NCBI GenBank assembly: GCA_033439795.1
Contig: JAUTDP010000003.1
Span: forward strand, 2,232,001 to 2,296,000
Source: Sordaria brevicollis
Lineage: Eukaryota > Ascomycota > Sordariomycetes > Sordariales > Sordariaceae
Length of the DNA stretch: 64,000 nt
Direction: 5' to 3'
Made by a program: the position numbers and the translations under genes. The notes under the pieces were generated by a model. That model was not told where the DNA came from and searched no databases. It saw only the letters and a list, made by a program, of their open reading frames with translations. Each line of letters starts with the position of its first letter. Positions within the stretch are counted from its first letter, which is position 1. Positions 10,877 to 22,712 of this stretch are shown here, piece by piece.

Positions 10877-13126
10877 GATGTGCAGCTTCTGATACAAGAA
10901 ATTTGAAATAAAATCTTGGAAGGTGAGGATACACAAAACACGTTAACGTCGAAGTCTACGGGCGGGAACACAGGTACTAATTATCTTCGTCAATAGAGGA
11001 TATGAACTCTGATTCAATTGCCGCGAGCAGTTCATCTATCATCGGCAATACCCATATTGTACCTTGCATTGGCGACCCCGCTTACATATGGGTAAGTCCT
11101 CGATGTCGCGATTTTGCAGTGTCTGTCGAGTTCGCAATTACCCGGTGAATCATGCTAATATCGCAGCCAGATATGGCGAGCTCATGTTACTTCGCTATCT
11201 GTGGATATGATGCCGAAGGTCCGTATATCTCCGGCTTCAACTATTCCATCCCTCGGCAAGATCGCATGACGTTGGAAGATACGTTGTGAACTATCATATT
11301 CCCTTTCAGCCGCATGGTGCTAGTGTCCTCAAAGTTGCAGCCGTGTCTCGAGAAGAAGCAAGGAGCTAACAGCCGGCATAAACATAGACTCTCAGCTGCA
11401 CAGCCACTCGAAGGATTGGACTGCCAAACAGTTTCAGATCTCGATTTTGATGCCACCTCTTTGTGGACAAAAGTGAGTTCGATCACCGACTGTATGTCTT
11501 GTGGTAACTTGACTCAGATGCAGGTGCCGGTTCATGGACAAAGGCAATGTGCAAAGTCCAATTCAAGGTACGGTATCTGCTTCACGGTACACTACGACGG
11601 TGGTTAGGTAACAGACATTACCCCGCTGTGATATTCAAGCCATATTTCATGCTTCACTACGACTGTTGGCATCTCGTGATGAAAACTTTGACGATGCATT
11701 GACTTGTTGGTCGCTAGTAGTCGGCTTTGCACTGCACGATGCTCCCCATCGAGAGCTTGACACTGGCATCATGACCAATCCATCATGCTGGGGCCATCAC
11801 AGTCGAGGGCTGCTAACAATTCGGACCAAAAGGGTAAGTCGGTCCGTTATCAACCCCCGCTGTCGCTGTTGGAGCTTGAAGGAATAACAAAGCTCTGCAT
11901 TAGATCTGATCTAGTCGGGTCCTTCCGAGCCTAGATGATGCCGTATATCTTGGTAGGATTCACCTCTTTCCTGATGCGGTGCCGTGTTGTTGCGTGCGCC
12001 CCTATTTTGCATTTGACGTTGTTTGCGAGCAGCTGTCGATCGAGAATTATACTGGAGAAAGGGGCCTATAACGCAGGCCTGGCAGTCACTAACAAGCACT
12101 AAACTGTCGGCGGATTCTCAGGTCGCGCATGTGCTGACCAATGAGGCTTGAGGTCGCCGGCGCTTAACGGCATCCGCCATTGTCCAACAACAACACTCCC
12201 AGTCTCTCGGTTGCAAGGGAAAAATTCACGCCAAGTGTGCCTTGTTGCTCTTCGTTGATTCGCCAATGGGCTGTTTACTTCTGAAGAGGGCATGGAGTTT
12301 TTCTACTTTGCTGCTTCGCCTCTTTGACACTCCATGTCCGCATCTCGAATCCGGAAGTTGACCTCTCAAACGGCCCCCTAACCCCGGCCCCCTAGCGGCT
12401 GAATTGGAGAGGGATCCACACCGGGCCCGAAACCGCGGCCCGGAAATGGGAGCCCGTTGAGGGCCCCGGACCCCACTGCCGCAGGGCGATGCTCCTGCAA
12501 AAGTTCACGACCGGGCAAGGGAGATGGAGATAGTGCAACACCATAACACTCAGCTCGACCCGAGAGTCTGGTTTGATGGAGTTCTTTTTCGAGGCCTGTG
12601 AGGGGCACTTGGGTGTCGTGATGGGAAAACATGCCGGGTTCATCGACCGTCACCAGGGCATCGGTTGGTGGCACATGCTATCGGTCCCCTTGAGTAGGAC
12701 TCCAATGTCGTCACATTTGGCTACTCAGCCGAAGGTTGACCACCTTGTCGACTGCCGGGTCTCTGGTCGAGACGGACGGTGAGGCGGATTGTTGCCATGA
12801 CAATGGCACTCTGGCGGCCGTTGATATGGTGTGGAAGGTTGTCTTATAAAGAGGCATCGTGATGCCGGTGTTGGAGGCTGGATGGAAGGGCATCAGATCA
12901 CATCTGTCTTCAGCGGTCTCAAGTGTCAGTCAGTCAACAAGAGCAACAACGGCTTCACTCGAGCATATCAATTTGGACATCAAGCACTTTACTTGACTCA
13001 TCCGGCAAGGCAGTCACTCGGCAAGATCTCGACAGCTCATCGCTTCAGCAACATTGATCGCGGATCCGTCTCATAACTCACCTCATACCAACCATCCACG
13101 CCACGAGTCAACACTCAGCAGTCACA
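10877..13126. other. Intergenic, no gene seen
   Basis: This is the upstream region of the DUF8021 gene (minus strand) and of the small Cys-rich gene (plus strand). Short open frames have neither family features nor plausible introns. About 12360-12500 is unusually rich in GGCC/CCGG (GGCCCCCT, CCGGGCCC, GCGGCCCGG). About 13020-13126 is CA/TC-rich, as a fungal 5' UTR would be. Confidence 0.45.
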
Positions 13127-13333
13127 ATGTGCAATTGGGAGCAGACCAAGTTTGAGGCGTGCGGACACTTCGAAACCAAGCGGATGGCCTACTCTTGCGC
13201 CATCTACACGAGGCATACCTATGGAGAATGCCGGTTTGACCCCAAGAAAAGCAAGGTCTTCACCGTCATCAGCTATGGAAACTGCAAGGAGTGTGCGGAG
13301 ATGTTCAACAAGTACGTGAACCTTGAGGCTTGA
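13127..13333 (+). CDS. Small cysteine-rich protein, 68 aa
   Basis: It starts MCNWEQTKFEACGHFETK and has cysteines at 2, 12, 24, 34, 53 and 56, with a CGH near the N-terminus and a CKEC pair near the C-terminus. This Cys/His spacing resembles short fungal proteins of unknown role that open with MC-x-(E/Q)QT and CGH, possibly zinc-binding. There is no signal peptide, so it is probably intracellular. The ATG context (AGTCACAATGTGC) is good, and the leader is rich in CAAC/CACC as in many Neurospora UTRs. It is below the size many predictors keep. Confidence 0.55.
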   Translation: MCNWEQTKFEACGHFETKRMAYSCAIYTRHTYGECRFDPKKSKVFTVISYGNCKECAEMFNKYVNLEA

Positions 13334-15126
13334 ATGGGTTCATGGCTGCCTGGGGGGTTTTCACTTCGATGGGTTGTTTTACTAGTGAGTGTCCTTGGTT
13401 TTGTTTTTGTCGGGTGTTCATTTACTAATATTGTCATCAAGCTGTTTCTTTTTTCGATGGGCCACTTGATGTGGTTTTGCTGTTTAGGCCATTGTGGGCA
13501 TGGGCATGCAGCTTTCTTTCTATTTCTCTCTGCGGTCTCTTTGGTTCATTCTCTGACGACCAAAACATACCAAAAATGATGATTTTGCATGTGTACGGGA
13601 CGATTATTGCGCAACCTATTGGAAAGTTCACCCTCCGCCAATCGGGCCACCCAGGAGTTACGATAACACATTGACGACAAAGGCTCTCCAACGTTGGTCT
13701 TACATCAATCACGGATGGGGATACGAGTGGCTCTGGTGGGTTGAGATTGTGCGGAGGTGAAGACAACTATGTATCTGGGGATTTTGTGCTCAGTCGAGGG
13801 GATGGAAGAGGGATAAGTCGAGTAGTTCACTACTGCTTGGACAACTGGGAGGAAGGAAACTTTTTTGGACTTGGGACAAAGGTGTGTGGGATGTGTGCGC
13901 ATTTGGCTGCCTACTGTTTGGCATTTCTCTTCTTGTATCTACTTTATTTTTTGGGACTCTTTTCTCCGCAGTTTCAATCAATCTCTTTTTGCCATTACCT
14001 CAGGCTCGGATCTGCATGTGCGATGAGATGTTGTATGCAAAGACCGAGCCATCCAATCTATATTACCTTCGTGATAAGCTCCCAGTTCCCAAAATTGCTG
14101 CTGCCTCGCCGCCTCGTCGGAACATTGCAGACGCACACTCGCAATGGCGTACACCGATGACTCGCATGAAAATCAGGCACGTGTGTGTAACTTTGCACCA
14201 CTCCGACACGCGCGTCCCTAACCGACATCCGAAGGACGGATGGATGGAGTCGTAGGGTCGGTTGCCTTACCAATTTGCTGGCTGGTTGGTGGTTCGGTAA
14301 CACCGGGTAGTGATTGAGTGAGTGAGACTGTGGGTGAGTGACTGCCTGGCTGCTTGGTTGGTTCTTCACAGTGCTGTACTGACGAAGTGACGATAGCGAC
14401 AGACGGTAAGCAAATTTGCTCAAAAGTTCCAAAGATGACATGCTAACGATGCTGGCGATGCTGCTGCTCACCGCCAAAACTCCCGTCAACTACCTATGTC
14501 TGTCTGTCTTACATGCATTGTACCTGACTGACTGACTTGCTTATTTCCGCTTGGGTTGGGTTGGTGCTGCTGGCACGGGACTTTTCTTCTAAGTAGATGT
14601 GAGTGAGCGAGATAGTGGGAGTGGGATTACATCAGATCGCATCCATCATCGCTATAATCGCCATGACCACACTTTTCGCGGTAGAATTGACATGACATAC
14701 AATCGGTGAGCGGTAGGGGGGATCGAGGTAGTACAAAAACGTGCGCGCCTTCACTAGTACTAAACGAGGTGATGTATCACAAAGTGACAGCTTTTCAATC
14801 CCAGGTTTTGTGGCATAAGACATGGGGGTGAGACAAAGTCCTTCTCTGACAGTTAATTCGTTTATTGCCTACTTATGAGAGCACTGATGTTGAGTTTTTG
14901 TGACGTCCTGAGACTTTTCTTGTGAGACTTTTGTAAGATTGAGCGTGACAGAACGTAACCTTGGAAAAAAAAAACCCGAGGTCTTGGTCGCTGGTATCCA
15001 CGGGGTAAGTTGGTAAGCCCTAACATCTTGGGGAGGTGAGCGAGCTGAGGAAAAGATGATGTGTGCTCGGACTGGGTTGGTAAGAAGTTCGTCGCGTATA
15101 GATGCGAGATGTAGTGGGAGAGTAGA

Positions 15127-15157
15127 TCTTAGGTCTTACATCTAAGACCTCCTAAGA
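15127..15157. repeat. Hairpin-forming inverted repeat
   Basis: TCTTAGGTCTTA (15127-15138), loop CATC, then TAAGACCTCCTAAGA (15143-15157). A 7-bp inner stem GGTCTTA/TAAGACC is followed by a TCC bulge and a further 5-bp stem. It sits 24 bp upstream of the 14-bp array. Confidence 0.7.
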
Positions 15158-15180
15158 CCTCTCTACACCATCTTACATTC

Positions 15181-15250
15181 TTTACCGAGGGGTCTTTGCC
15201 GAGGAGTGTTTACCGACGTGGGTTTACCGAGCTGGCTTTACCGAGTTGCT
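15181..15250. repeat. Five-unit 14-bp tandem array
   Basis: Five units of exactly 14 bp start at 15181, 15195, 15209, 15223 and 15237. Each begins TTTACCGA (TTTGCCGA in unit 2) followed by six variable bases. Eight bases are conserved while the rest of each unit drifts, the pattern of repeated binding sites or of an old array. Confidence 0.9.
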
Positions 15251-17235
15251 GGATTAGACCACCACCATGGACCACCACCACAACGGACAACGGACCAAGA
15301 GTAGGCGAAGTGTGGTTGAGCGCAGGTTCGTTCATCGTTGGAACGGTTGGAGCAGTCGTTGGTATCAGAAATGGACAGGTAGGTATCGTGGACTTCGTCA
15401 GCACCCAGTGCCGAATAATTCGCTCAGGTGTATCCAGCCTCAAACTTATCTCCAGCTCAGCCTCCAAGCAGCCGTCAAGCTTAGGGCGTGGTTTAGCTTT
15501 GGTGAATACCGCAAAGCCATGTAAGGTAAGGAAAATCCTTCCCTTTCTAGTAGCATGTTATATGTTCCTCAGCCACATGTTGGGTCAGCAAACTATGACA
15601 TCGACTTACACAGTTCGGGGACATGTTGATGGAAGGCATGACGGAATTGGCACTGTCTCCGTCCCTTGCGTATCAGCCGTCACGCCAACACCGTTTATTA
15701 CGTGACAGGACGATATAAAGTGTGGCAAAGGAAAGTATATAGGAAAGTACCCTACATGGCTGTGGGTTGTACCTCCCGTTCGTCTTTGAAGTACCTTACT
15801 TCCCGTCCGTAAGGTACATCCCTGATTCGTTACCTTCTTCGCCTGGGCTCACTGGCGTACCTACTATTCTCCAGCATCTCTGCCTCTACGTCAACTCGTC
15901 AACTCGTCAACCAATTTAGGCCACCGGACTTACGATATCGTGGGTTAGTGACAGCTCACTTGAAGCTGGAGGGAAGAACCTGGGAAGAACCTTGAACCAA
16001 AACTGGGACCGAGGCTAGGACCGAGGCTGGCGTTATGCCATGGGTATAATTGGGGGCTCCCTTCCTTCCAAAATACGGTTTTAGCTTTTCAGACTTGGTT
16101 AGTCCCAGATGTTGGGTCATTGTCGTCCTGGTCCTTTCCCGCCCATCCAGCTTGGGTATGGACGATGGAGTGAGGACATTGACCATTGTCCGCAGCCGGA
16201 AGCTCTTCCCTAAATACCGACTACCACTACCACTACCACTTGGCAAAAAAGTTGGCGCACCTCCAAAACCATGCTGTTGGTAACCGGGGAACTCTTTCCT
16301 GTTCCCAAAATCCAGAGGGTTGGGAAGAGACACACAAAAAAAGATTCCCAGGGAGCCGGAACAGGGCAACGCGATGTAGGACGGGGAAGTATCGGAAGCG
16401 AACCTTGTTTTCTTGTTTGTTGGGTCTTTTATATCTTGTCACTTGGAAGGGCGGGATGTTGTGTGTCAGTTGGGAGTTTGAATGTAACTGTGCTTCATGT
16501 TAGGTAGGGTTGGTGTGTTTTGCTTCTTTCGCTTAATCCTCGGTGTTGTTTGGGGTACCTACTTGGTAGTAGAGGTATCTAACACGGTACATGTATGAAC
16601 CGTACAGATTTTATGTATGTGACGAGGAGGAAGGTCCGTGCTTTTGGGTAGGTAGGTTTGGTTGGGCAATATGACAACCAAGTATGTAGATGGATGGATG
16701 AAAGAAGACCCTGCTTCCGAACCATGTTCATGTATGTAGTCGCTCGGGAATCGTTCTGTACTTGGTTACTGCCGTGACGCCGTCGACATGGACCTGACTG
16801 CGAAGAAGAAGAAGAAGGAATCACATCCATGACTTACATTGCAGATAGACACACAAGGTAGGGCCAACTAATGCACGCAAGGGAACAGACGGGATATCAT
16901 GTGAGCGAACTTACATATGTACGTACGTAGGTGGTATGCAGCAGTCAGACAGACTTTCCTGGCGTCCTGGGTCCTGGGGGCCAGGACCAAGGGTAGGTTG
17001 GTTGGTGTCGGCCGTAGTAGGTTGCTTCCTCACTTCAGGGTTGGTTGACGATATGTAGGGTTTCCAAGGGTATAAGTCATCAAGGGTTTCCTCGAAGAAA
17101 GTGACGAGAAAAAAAAAAGAGGGTTAGCGGATACTATCTATAGCATCCTTCTGATGCAAATAGTCGGATCGAATTCCATGTCTAAGGGTGAGACCCTGTT
17201 TGTGACGATGGTCTAACCTTCTCAGACTTGCTATA

Positions 17236-17256
17236 GGCCATGGGCCATGGGCCATG
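17236..17256. repeat. GGCCATG x3 short repeat
   Basis: Three adjacent 7-bp units GGCCATG are followed by GGCT. It is a minor repeat within the gene-poor region. Confidence 0.85.
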
Positions 17257-19944
17257 GGCTGTGATGAATCGGGGTAAGAAAGATCGAAAGCTATCACTTG
17301 TTGAGGAAGAGAGCGTTTGTCATGGGGTCTATCAACAACAAGTGTTGACGAAAAGATGGGAAGGGAGAGAGATAATGGATGACAAGAGACAAGAGCTATA
17401 CCGAGTTTAGAAGGAACTCTCCTATACCTGGTTGGTTGAACTTGCCTAGGTCAATGATGTTTCGGAACCGGAAGCAAGACTAACCCGATGAAGTGGTGGT
17501 GGAAAACTGTGCGGACATGGGCAAGACATTCTGACAAGGACATTTTGTTGACATGGGGAAGAACATGGGGACGGGGAACTGGAACTGGAAGTGGTTAGAG
17601 AGAAAGACATGGACATGGACATGGGGATTATCTGTTACGGTAGTGTGTATTGTACCTGCGCCGCACCCTTGCCTACCCTGGTATGTAGCCCTGGTTGGTT
17701 TTAAGAGACGAGTCCGGAAAGAGACATGTCAGGATTTCATGTGGCTTTTTTGGTTCGGAACAAGAGTGGCTGTCAGCCGCAAGCCCTTCACCAGCCGAGA
17801 AAATATGATAGAAGGAAGAGAGAATGCTGTTGTCGAAGCATTCCTTCTGGCATGATTCCGTGATGGATGATTCCAGTGGCTGGTCCGTTGGTGGCTGATC
17901 GTCGCCGGTGGTGCCGAGAGTTTGCGAAAAGTCCGACCAGATATTGCGGTTTGTTGATTGTTTCTTTTTTGTTCATTGATGGCGTTATTGTTTTTGTTTT
18001 CTTTTTGGGGGTGGCTTGCTATGGCTTGACAGGGAGTGTATGGGAATTTCCGGTGGCCGCGTTTTTGGCTGACTGATGTGAAAGAGGAAGGAAGACAATG
18101 AGCAAGTTGACGATATGTTTCCGAGACAAGAGTTTGGTGATCTTTAGGTTCTGTGATTGTTAGTTTCCGGTGTCTCTGGTTTAGTCAGTGAGAGATTCAC
18201 ATGCTATGGCATTCAGGTCTCGGACGGGGCTCAAAGCTTGGCTTCAGCTGCTTTTGTCTTGCTAGCAAATAGGGATTTCGGGTGTTCGATGCGCTGGAGC
18301 CGATCACGATATCTCCAGTCCCAGTCTCAGGTCCCGCGTCTCAGTTCATTGCTTTTCTTTCGGTGTGGTGGTGGTAGTGTATCTGAGACATGCATTGATG
18401 CTACTTTTGGATCCTCTAGTTGGTCGTTAGCTTGCCGTGGCTGTCTATTTGAGATATGTGGAAAGGTTAGAACGTTCGGCGATAGGATGCTCTTCTTTGA
18501 ATGTGTTTTCCCCAGGCCTGGGGTTTCAGGGATTACCGCCTTGATGTCTTAGGTCTTTTGCGGAGGACACTCCTAGCGGAATGTCGTCCGCGTTCCGGAT
18601 TGTTTTCTTTTCGTTGCTTCTTTTTGTCTTTTTCGTTGAGCCGTTCCTCCCGCGATCCCTTTATATTGTTCGCCCGCCCCCTGTCAAGATGCAAGTGTGT
18701 TGTGCTTCTTTGTTGCTTTCTGCTGTCAGGAAGTTAAAAACTTGAGGCTAGCGTAGGATGGATGAGGTCCGCGGCTCTCTTGGTTGGATGAACCAAGTTG
18801 GAAGTCACCAAGGTACACTAACGGTCCAACAGGACAGGCGTATCCGAGCCACTGGGTTTTCCAGAGGTCTGGCGGAAAGGTATCATCATTACGCTGAAGC
18901 CGATAGTTGGTACAGGGGTTTGTGATAGCGTTGCGTACCGCGTTGCTCTTGGTATGTCAGTGTCTTTCCCTTCTTTCACGCTTCGGAATCTTTTGGGTCG
19001 CGTTCCGGATGGTGTGTATTGCAACCTCTCTGTCTCCCTTTCCTGTCGACTGGATCTGTCAATCTGTCTTCTTCTTTTTCTCTTCTCTCCCAGTGTTACG
19101 CCCGTGTTCGGCCAACTCAACCGAGAGAGTTGGGTTGCATCAATCACACTTTCTGGTGTAGCACCAAGAACATACCAATGGGGCAACTACACCCTGTGCT
19201 GCTGATGAGTTTGGGGGGCATGGCATTAGATGGGGGAAAAGAAGTGGATGAGTGGATGGGGATGCGTGGGCTTCGGTGGGTGGGTGTCAATGAGGAAGGG
19301 GAGAAAGGGGACTGGACGATAGACACGGCACACACACCGAGAGACTCAAGTCACCGCGCCTGGCGCTTGCGCTTGTTGCTGAATGGCAGTGTGTCAAGGG
19401 AAAAGAAAGTGGTGTGAGCATGAGTGTGCGCCCGGGCATAGCATCTGCTGTTGTGACTGAGCGACTGACTGATCGTCATAATCCCGATGCCCGGCATAGC
19501 CTTTTTTTCTCTCTTGGTCGAAATCCAGTAACATAGAGTCGTATTCTTCACCGTATCTTGTGCCGTCATGCTTCGTCCCAAAGTTCCCAACCGCAAAGTA
19601 GGGTGACATGATGAAGTTCCATTGGCATACCAAAGAACACACCCACCCATGTCGCGTCTGCTGGACCCGAAACTCTGGGTGACCAGTGATGATTGAGGTT
19701 CTCTCTGCATCCGTCGTGGGTTGATCACGGACGGTGTCACGCTTGGGGTACCAACAATAATATACTATTGTTTCTTGGGCTCTATCATTTTGGAGTTCAG
19801 CAAAGGCCAAGACCAAAGATTGGCAGAGCTAGAAAAGTGATGGACTCTGGACGGACTGACGGACGGGAAAAAGCATAGGCACATGTGGCAGCCAGGCAGA
19901 CAGGCCTTTTGCTCACTGCCATGTCCTTGACCTTGAACCTTGAA

Positions 19945-19970
19945 CCATGACCATGACCATGACCATGACC
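19945..19970. repeat. CCATGA hexanucleotide microsatellite
   Basis: Four units of CCATGA plus CC, preceded by degenerate CTTGAC/CTTGAA units from about 19925. Confidence 0.9.
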
Positions 19971-21408
19971 CCAAACGTGCCATGCCCGCCATGCCCGCAG
20001 CAAGCCCGCGTAGCCGTGAAGGGATGCCCGGCTTGAGTGGTTGCTGTGTCTGTCTTGTTCTCGGCTTTGGTGCTGAGTTCACAGTTTTCTCGGCTTCGTA
20101 TGAGAAATTGTTGGAAAAAGATCGCTATGACGCCCGGGCGGGACAGGGGGGTCCAGATCCTTCATAGCTCGGCTCCCGGTCGTGAAACAAAGCAGGACCG
20201 GGGTGGTGGCAGGGTGGCAGCCGGGGGTGGACGGGTTCGACGGGGGGGACGGGGGGGGGATGGGGCAGGGTGGTCATGGCCCATGGATGAGCATGGTGGA
20301 AGAGAGTGTCATGGACGGGGGTTGTTGGACAGAGGGCCTCGAAGCACCTACCTATTTAGGATCACCGCTTTCTGCATCCGCGGCAGAGAGAGGGAGTCGT
20401 TGGCCTCAGGTTGTCGTGAGCAAGAGGGATTCCCCTGTCCTTCATCAAAGGTAGGGCTGAGGTTCAGTTCGTGTGATGATGGTGTCTGGTCTGGAGTGGT
20501 CTGGTGCCAGAGACTACCCAAGGTCCCAAGGTCCCAAGGTAAACAAACAACTCAGCTGGACTCGGTCCATGGTGGATCATCCGTCTCGCATCGCCTCAGG
20601 GCATGGAGATTCCCTCCGTCTGACGGTCGGCAGCACGGGAATTTCTGCGTTTGATCCGTCTGCTTTTTTGTAGGAGAATTTCCAGGCACAAGTGGGGGCT
20701 TCCAGTGTGTAAGATATTGACATCGTCATCTTGGATGCACCCTGCCCCCTGAGCGTTGCCGGGTTGGACGGGTAGAGGTTTTTCTTCCACTTGTTGTTAG
20801 GGAAGAGGAGTGCACTAACAGATATTGCTACCAATCGCAGAAACCGCTGGTAGCGGAGCTACCTGTAACGGACTGTACCTTGCGCGGTCTTGGAAGCATA
20901 CCCACTAACAAGGGAACGGGACACACCGACACTAGGCCCGACTTGCGCTAACGGGCTCGCTAAAAGTGGAAATTTGGAATGGTTCTCCCGTGTTTTTCCA
21001 GAAGGTTTCCCAGGCAGGGAGTCCAGAGGCACCGTAAATCCGAGCGTTGGTTGTGCTAAGGAAGCAGCGCAGAAGCAGGCAATTAGCCAGTGGCCCCCGG
21101 AACCCTGCCGCAGGAGCAGCTTCTGCAGCAGCACGTGGGGTATTATTGGAGAAATTTACGGCGCGTTTACCACTAAAGGATAGAAGGGGTCATCGAGGAG
21201 AATATCTCATTTTCTGTGGGATCGTCCATAGCAAGAAAAGTGTTAACGGCCTTTGCGGCGGGGGCAGTTGGGGCAAGTCGCTGCTGCAGTGCTGCTGTTT
21301 GACTCGACCAGCTGCCGATAAGATTACCAAGCCTGGCCAGCCTTTTCCAATCAACGAAAAGAGCGGGAAATTGCCAATTTCACAGCCGTTGGAGATGGAG
21401 CGAAAGTA

Positions 21409-21410
<2 letters not shown>

Positions 21411-21441
<31 letters not shown>
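21411..21441. repeat. T31 homopolymer
   Basis: An uninterrupted run of 31 thymines. It lies about 1.3 kb upstream of the mannosylphosphoglycerate synthase start. Its length is likely to vary between strains and may be misassembled. Confidence 0.95.
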
Positions 21442-21724
21442 CTCGTCAGTAACTTTCCGTCAACATGTCCACACAGGTATCAACGCAAGTATCGACGCAA
21501 GTATCCCCGTCCATATTCTTCGGTATCACCCATGCTCCGAGACATGTATCTTTTTTCTTGACTACAGTATGGGCTCCTCGGTAGTCGGGGTAACACAGAC
21601 ACAGTCAAGAAAAAAAGAGAAAGAAAAAACAGAGAAACTTATCAAAACTACTATACATTGTACACATTGTTACACACATACACACACACACGCAACTTTG
21701 TGCGTGGGCCCATGTCATGTCCCT

Positions 21725-21754
21725 CCCCGTCCCCGTCCCCGTCCCCGTCCCCGT
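21725..21754. repeat. CCCCGT x5 microsatellite
   Basis: Five exact hexanucleotide units, making a strongly C-rich strand; the G-rich complement has regularly spaced G4 tracts. Confidence 0.95.
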
Positions 21755-21797
21755 CTCTCCCCTCGTCCCCATGTTGTCCCCATGTTGTGTCTGTGGT

Positions 21798-21820
21798 ACA
21801 CACACACACACACACACACA
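21798..21820. repeat. AC dinucleotide microsatellite
   Basis: A 23-nt uninterrupted AC run, with a shorter CA run near 21675. Confidence 0.95.
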
Positions 21821-22712
21821 TACTCAGAAACACTTGCACTTCCCTGACTCCCTCGGTTCCCCCCTATCAAGATAAAGCTTTTTCCCGGCTGGTGATGTTT
21901 TCGGATTTTTTTTTCTTTTTTTTTCTTTTTCTGCTTCATGTCACCCACGTTCAGCCACGCTCTTTTTTAAAACAGCTTCCGTCGTCACCACAGCCTCCTC
22001 CTCCTCCCTCAAGTACCTGTCTACTACTACCCCAGTCACTTTCCTGTTTCTCTTCCTGCCGTGGTCTGCTTCCAGAACACACAAGTACCAGGGACAAAAC
22101 AAGACAGAGAGAAAGATACCGAGTGACACCACGCACAACAGAGCGAGCCACTGCGGAACCACAGACGGAGACGGGAACCACCACTCACAGCATTACCGCG
22201 GATTCGGGAAAAAAAGAGGCCCTGGGATGCTATGAAGCGCAGTCAGACCAACACCACCGATCAAAACTAACCCGCGGCCGCCTTGTTTGTTTGCCTCGTT
22301 CTCCCTTCATCTATCCCGAACTGCCTCATCCATGCCATTGCCCGGGGAAGACTATGTGCTATAAGTACCCGCACTGCCGGCCATTCTCACCTCTTCCATC
22401 TGCTTCATCATCATCGCCACTGTCATCACTAATATCGATATCAAGAACTTAATCACCCACCTACAACAACAAAAGTTCAGCCCTCTTCAACCGTTGACTG
22501 GCGCTACTGCACCACCTGCATACCGGCCACTTATACAACCACCAATTATCACCATCCTCACTTTACTCAGTCAGTGTGCGGCCTGTCGACACCACACAGT
22601 TAATACACACGGCATATTGATATCCCCCTGGGTTTTATACTCACATACCCTTATTATTCATTAATTCTTATTCCTAATTCGCCACATTTCACACATTTCC
22701 GAGATAGCAATC

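Larger units (their letters stand above)
13334..22712. other. 9.4-kb gene-poor region
   Basis: I find no family-recognisable or splice-consistent gene on either strand. Open frames up to about 265 codons occur, but they run through microsatellites or homopolymers (for example 21047-22452). Content includes stacks of short tandem repeats (GACT, GGTT, TAGG, CATGG), a hairpin with a 14-bp array near 15.15 kb, and a T31 tract. About 21.9-22.7 kb is pyrimidine- and CA-rich, most likely promoter and leader of the mannosylphosphoglycerate synthase gene. Long non-coding transcripts are possible but cannot be shown from sequence. Confidence 0.45.

Noticed and set aside
19394..19816. 140-codon minus-strand frame
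   Set aside because: Has no splice signals, domain or conserved motif; lies in repeat-rich intergenic DNA.
20037..20654. 205-codon plus-strand frame
   Set aside because: Gly/Arg-rich translation of G-rich low-complexity DNA; no family likeness.
21047..22452. Two overlapping plus-strand frames of about 265 codons
   Set aside because: They translate the T31, CCCCGT and AC microsatellites and the CT-rich leader; length comes from simple repeats.
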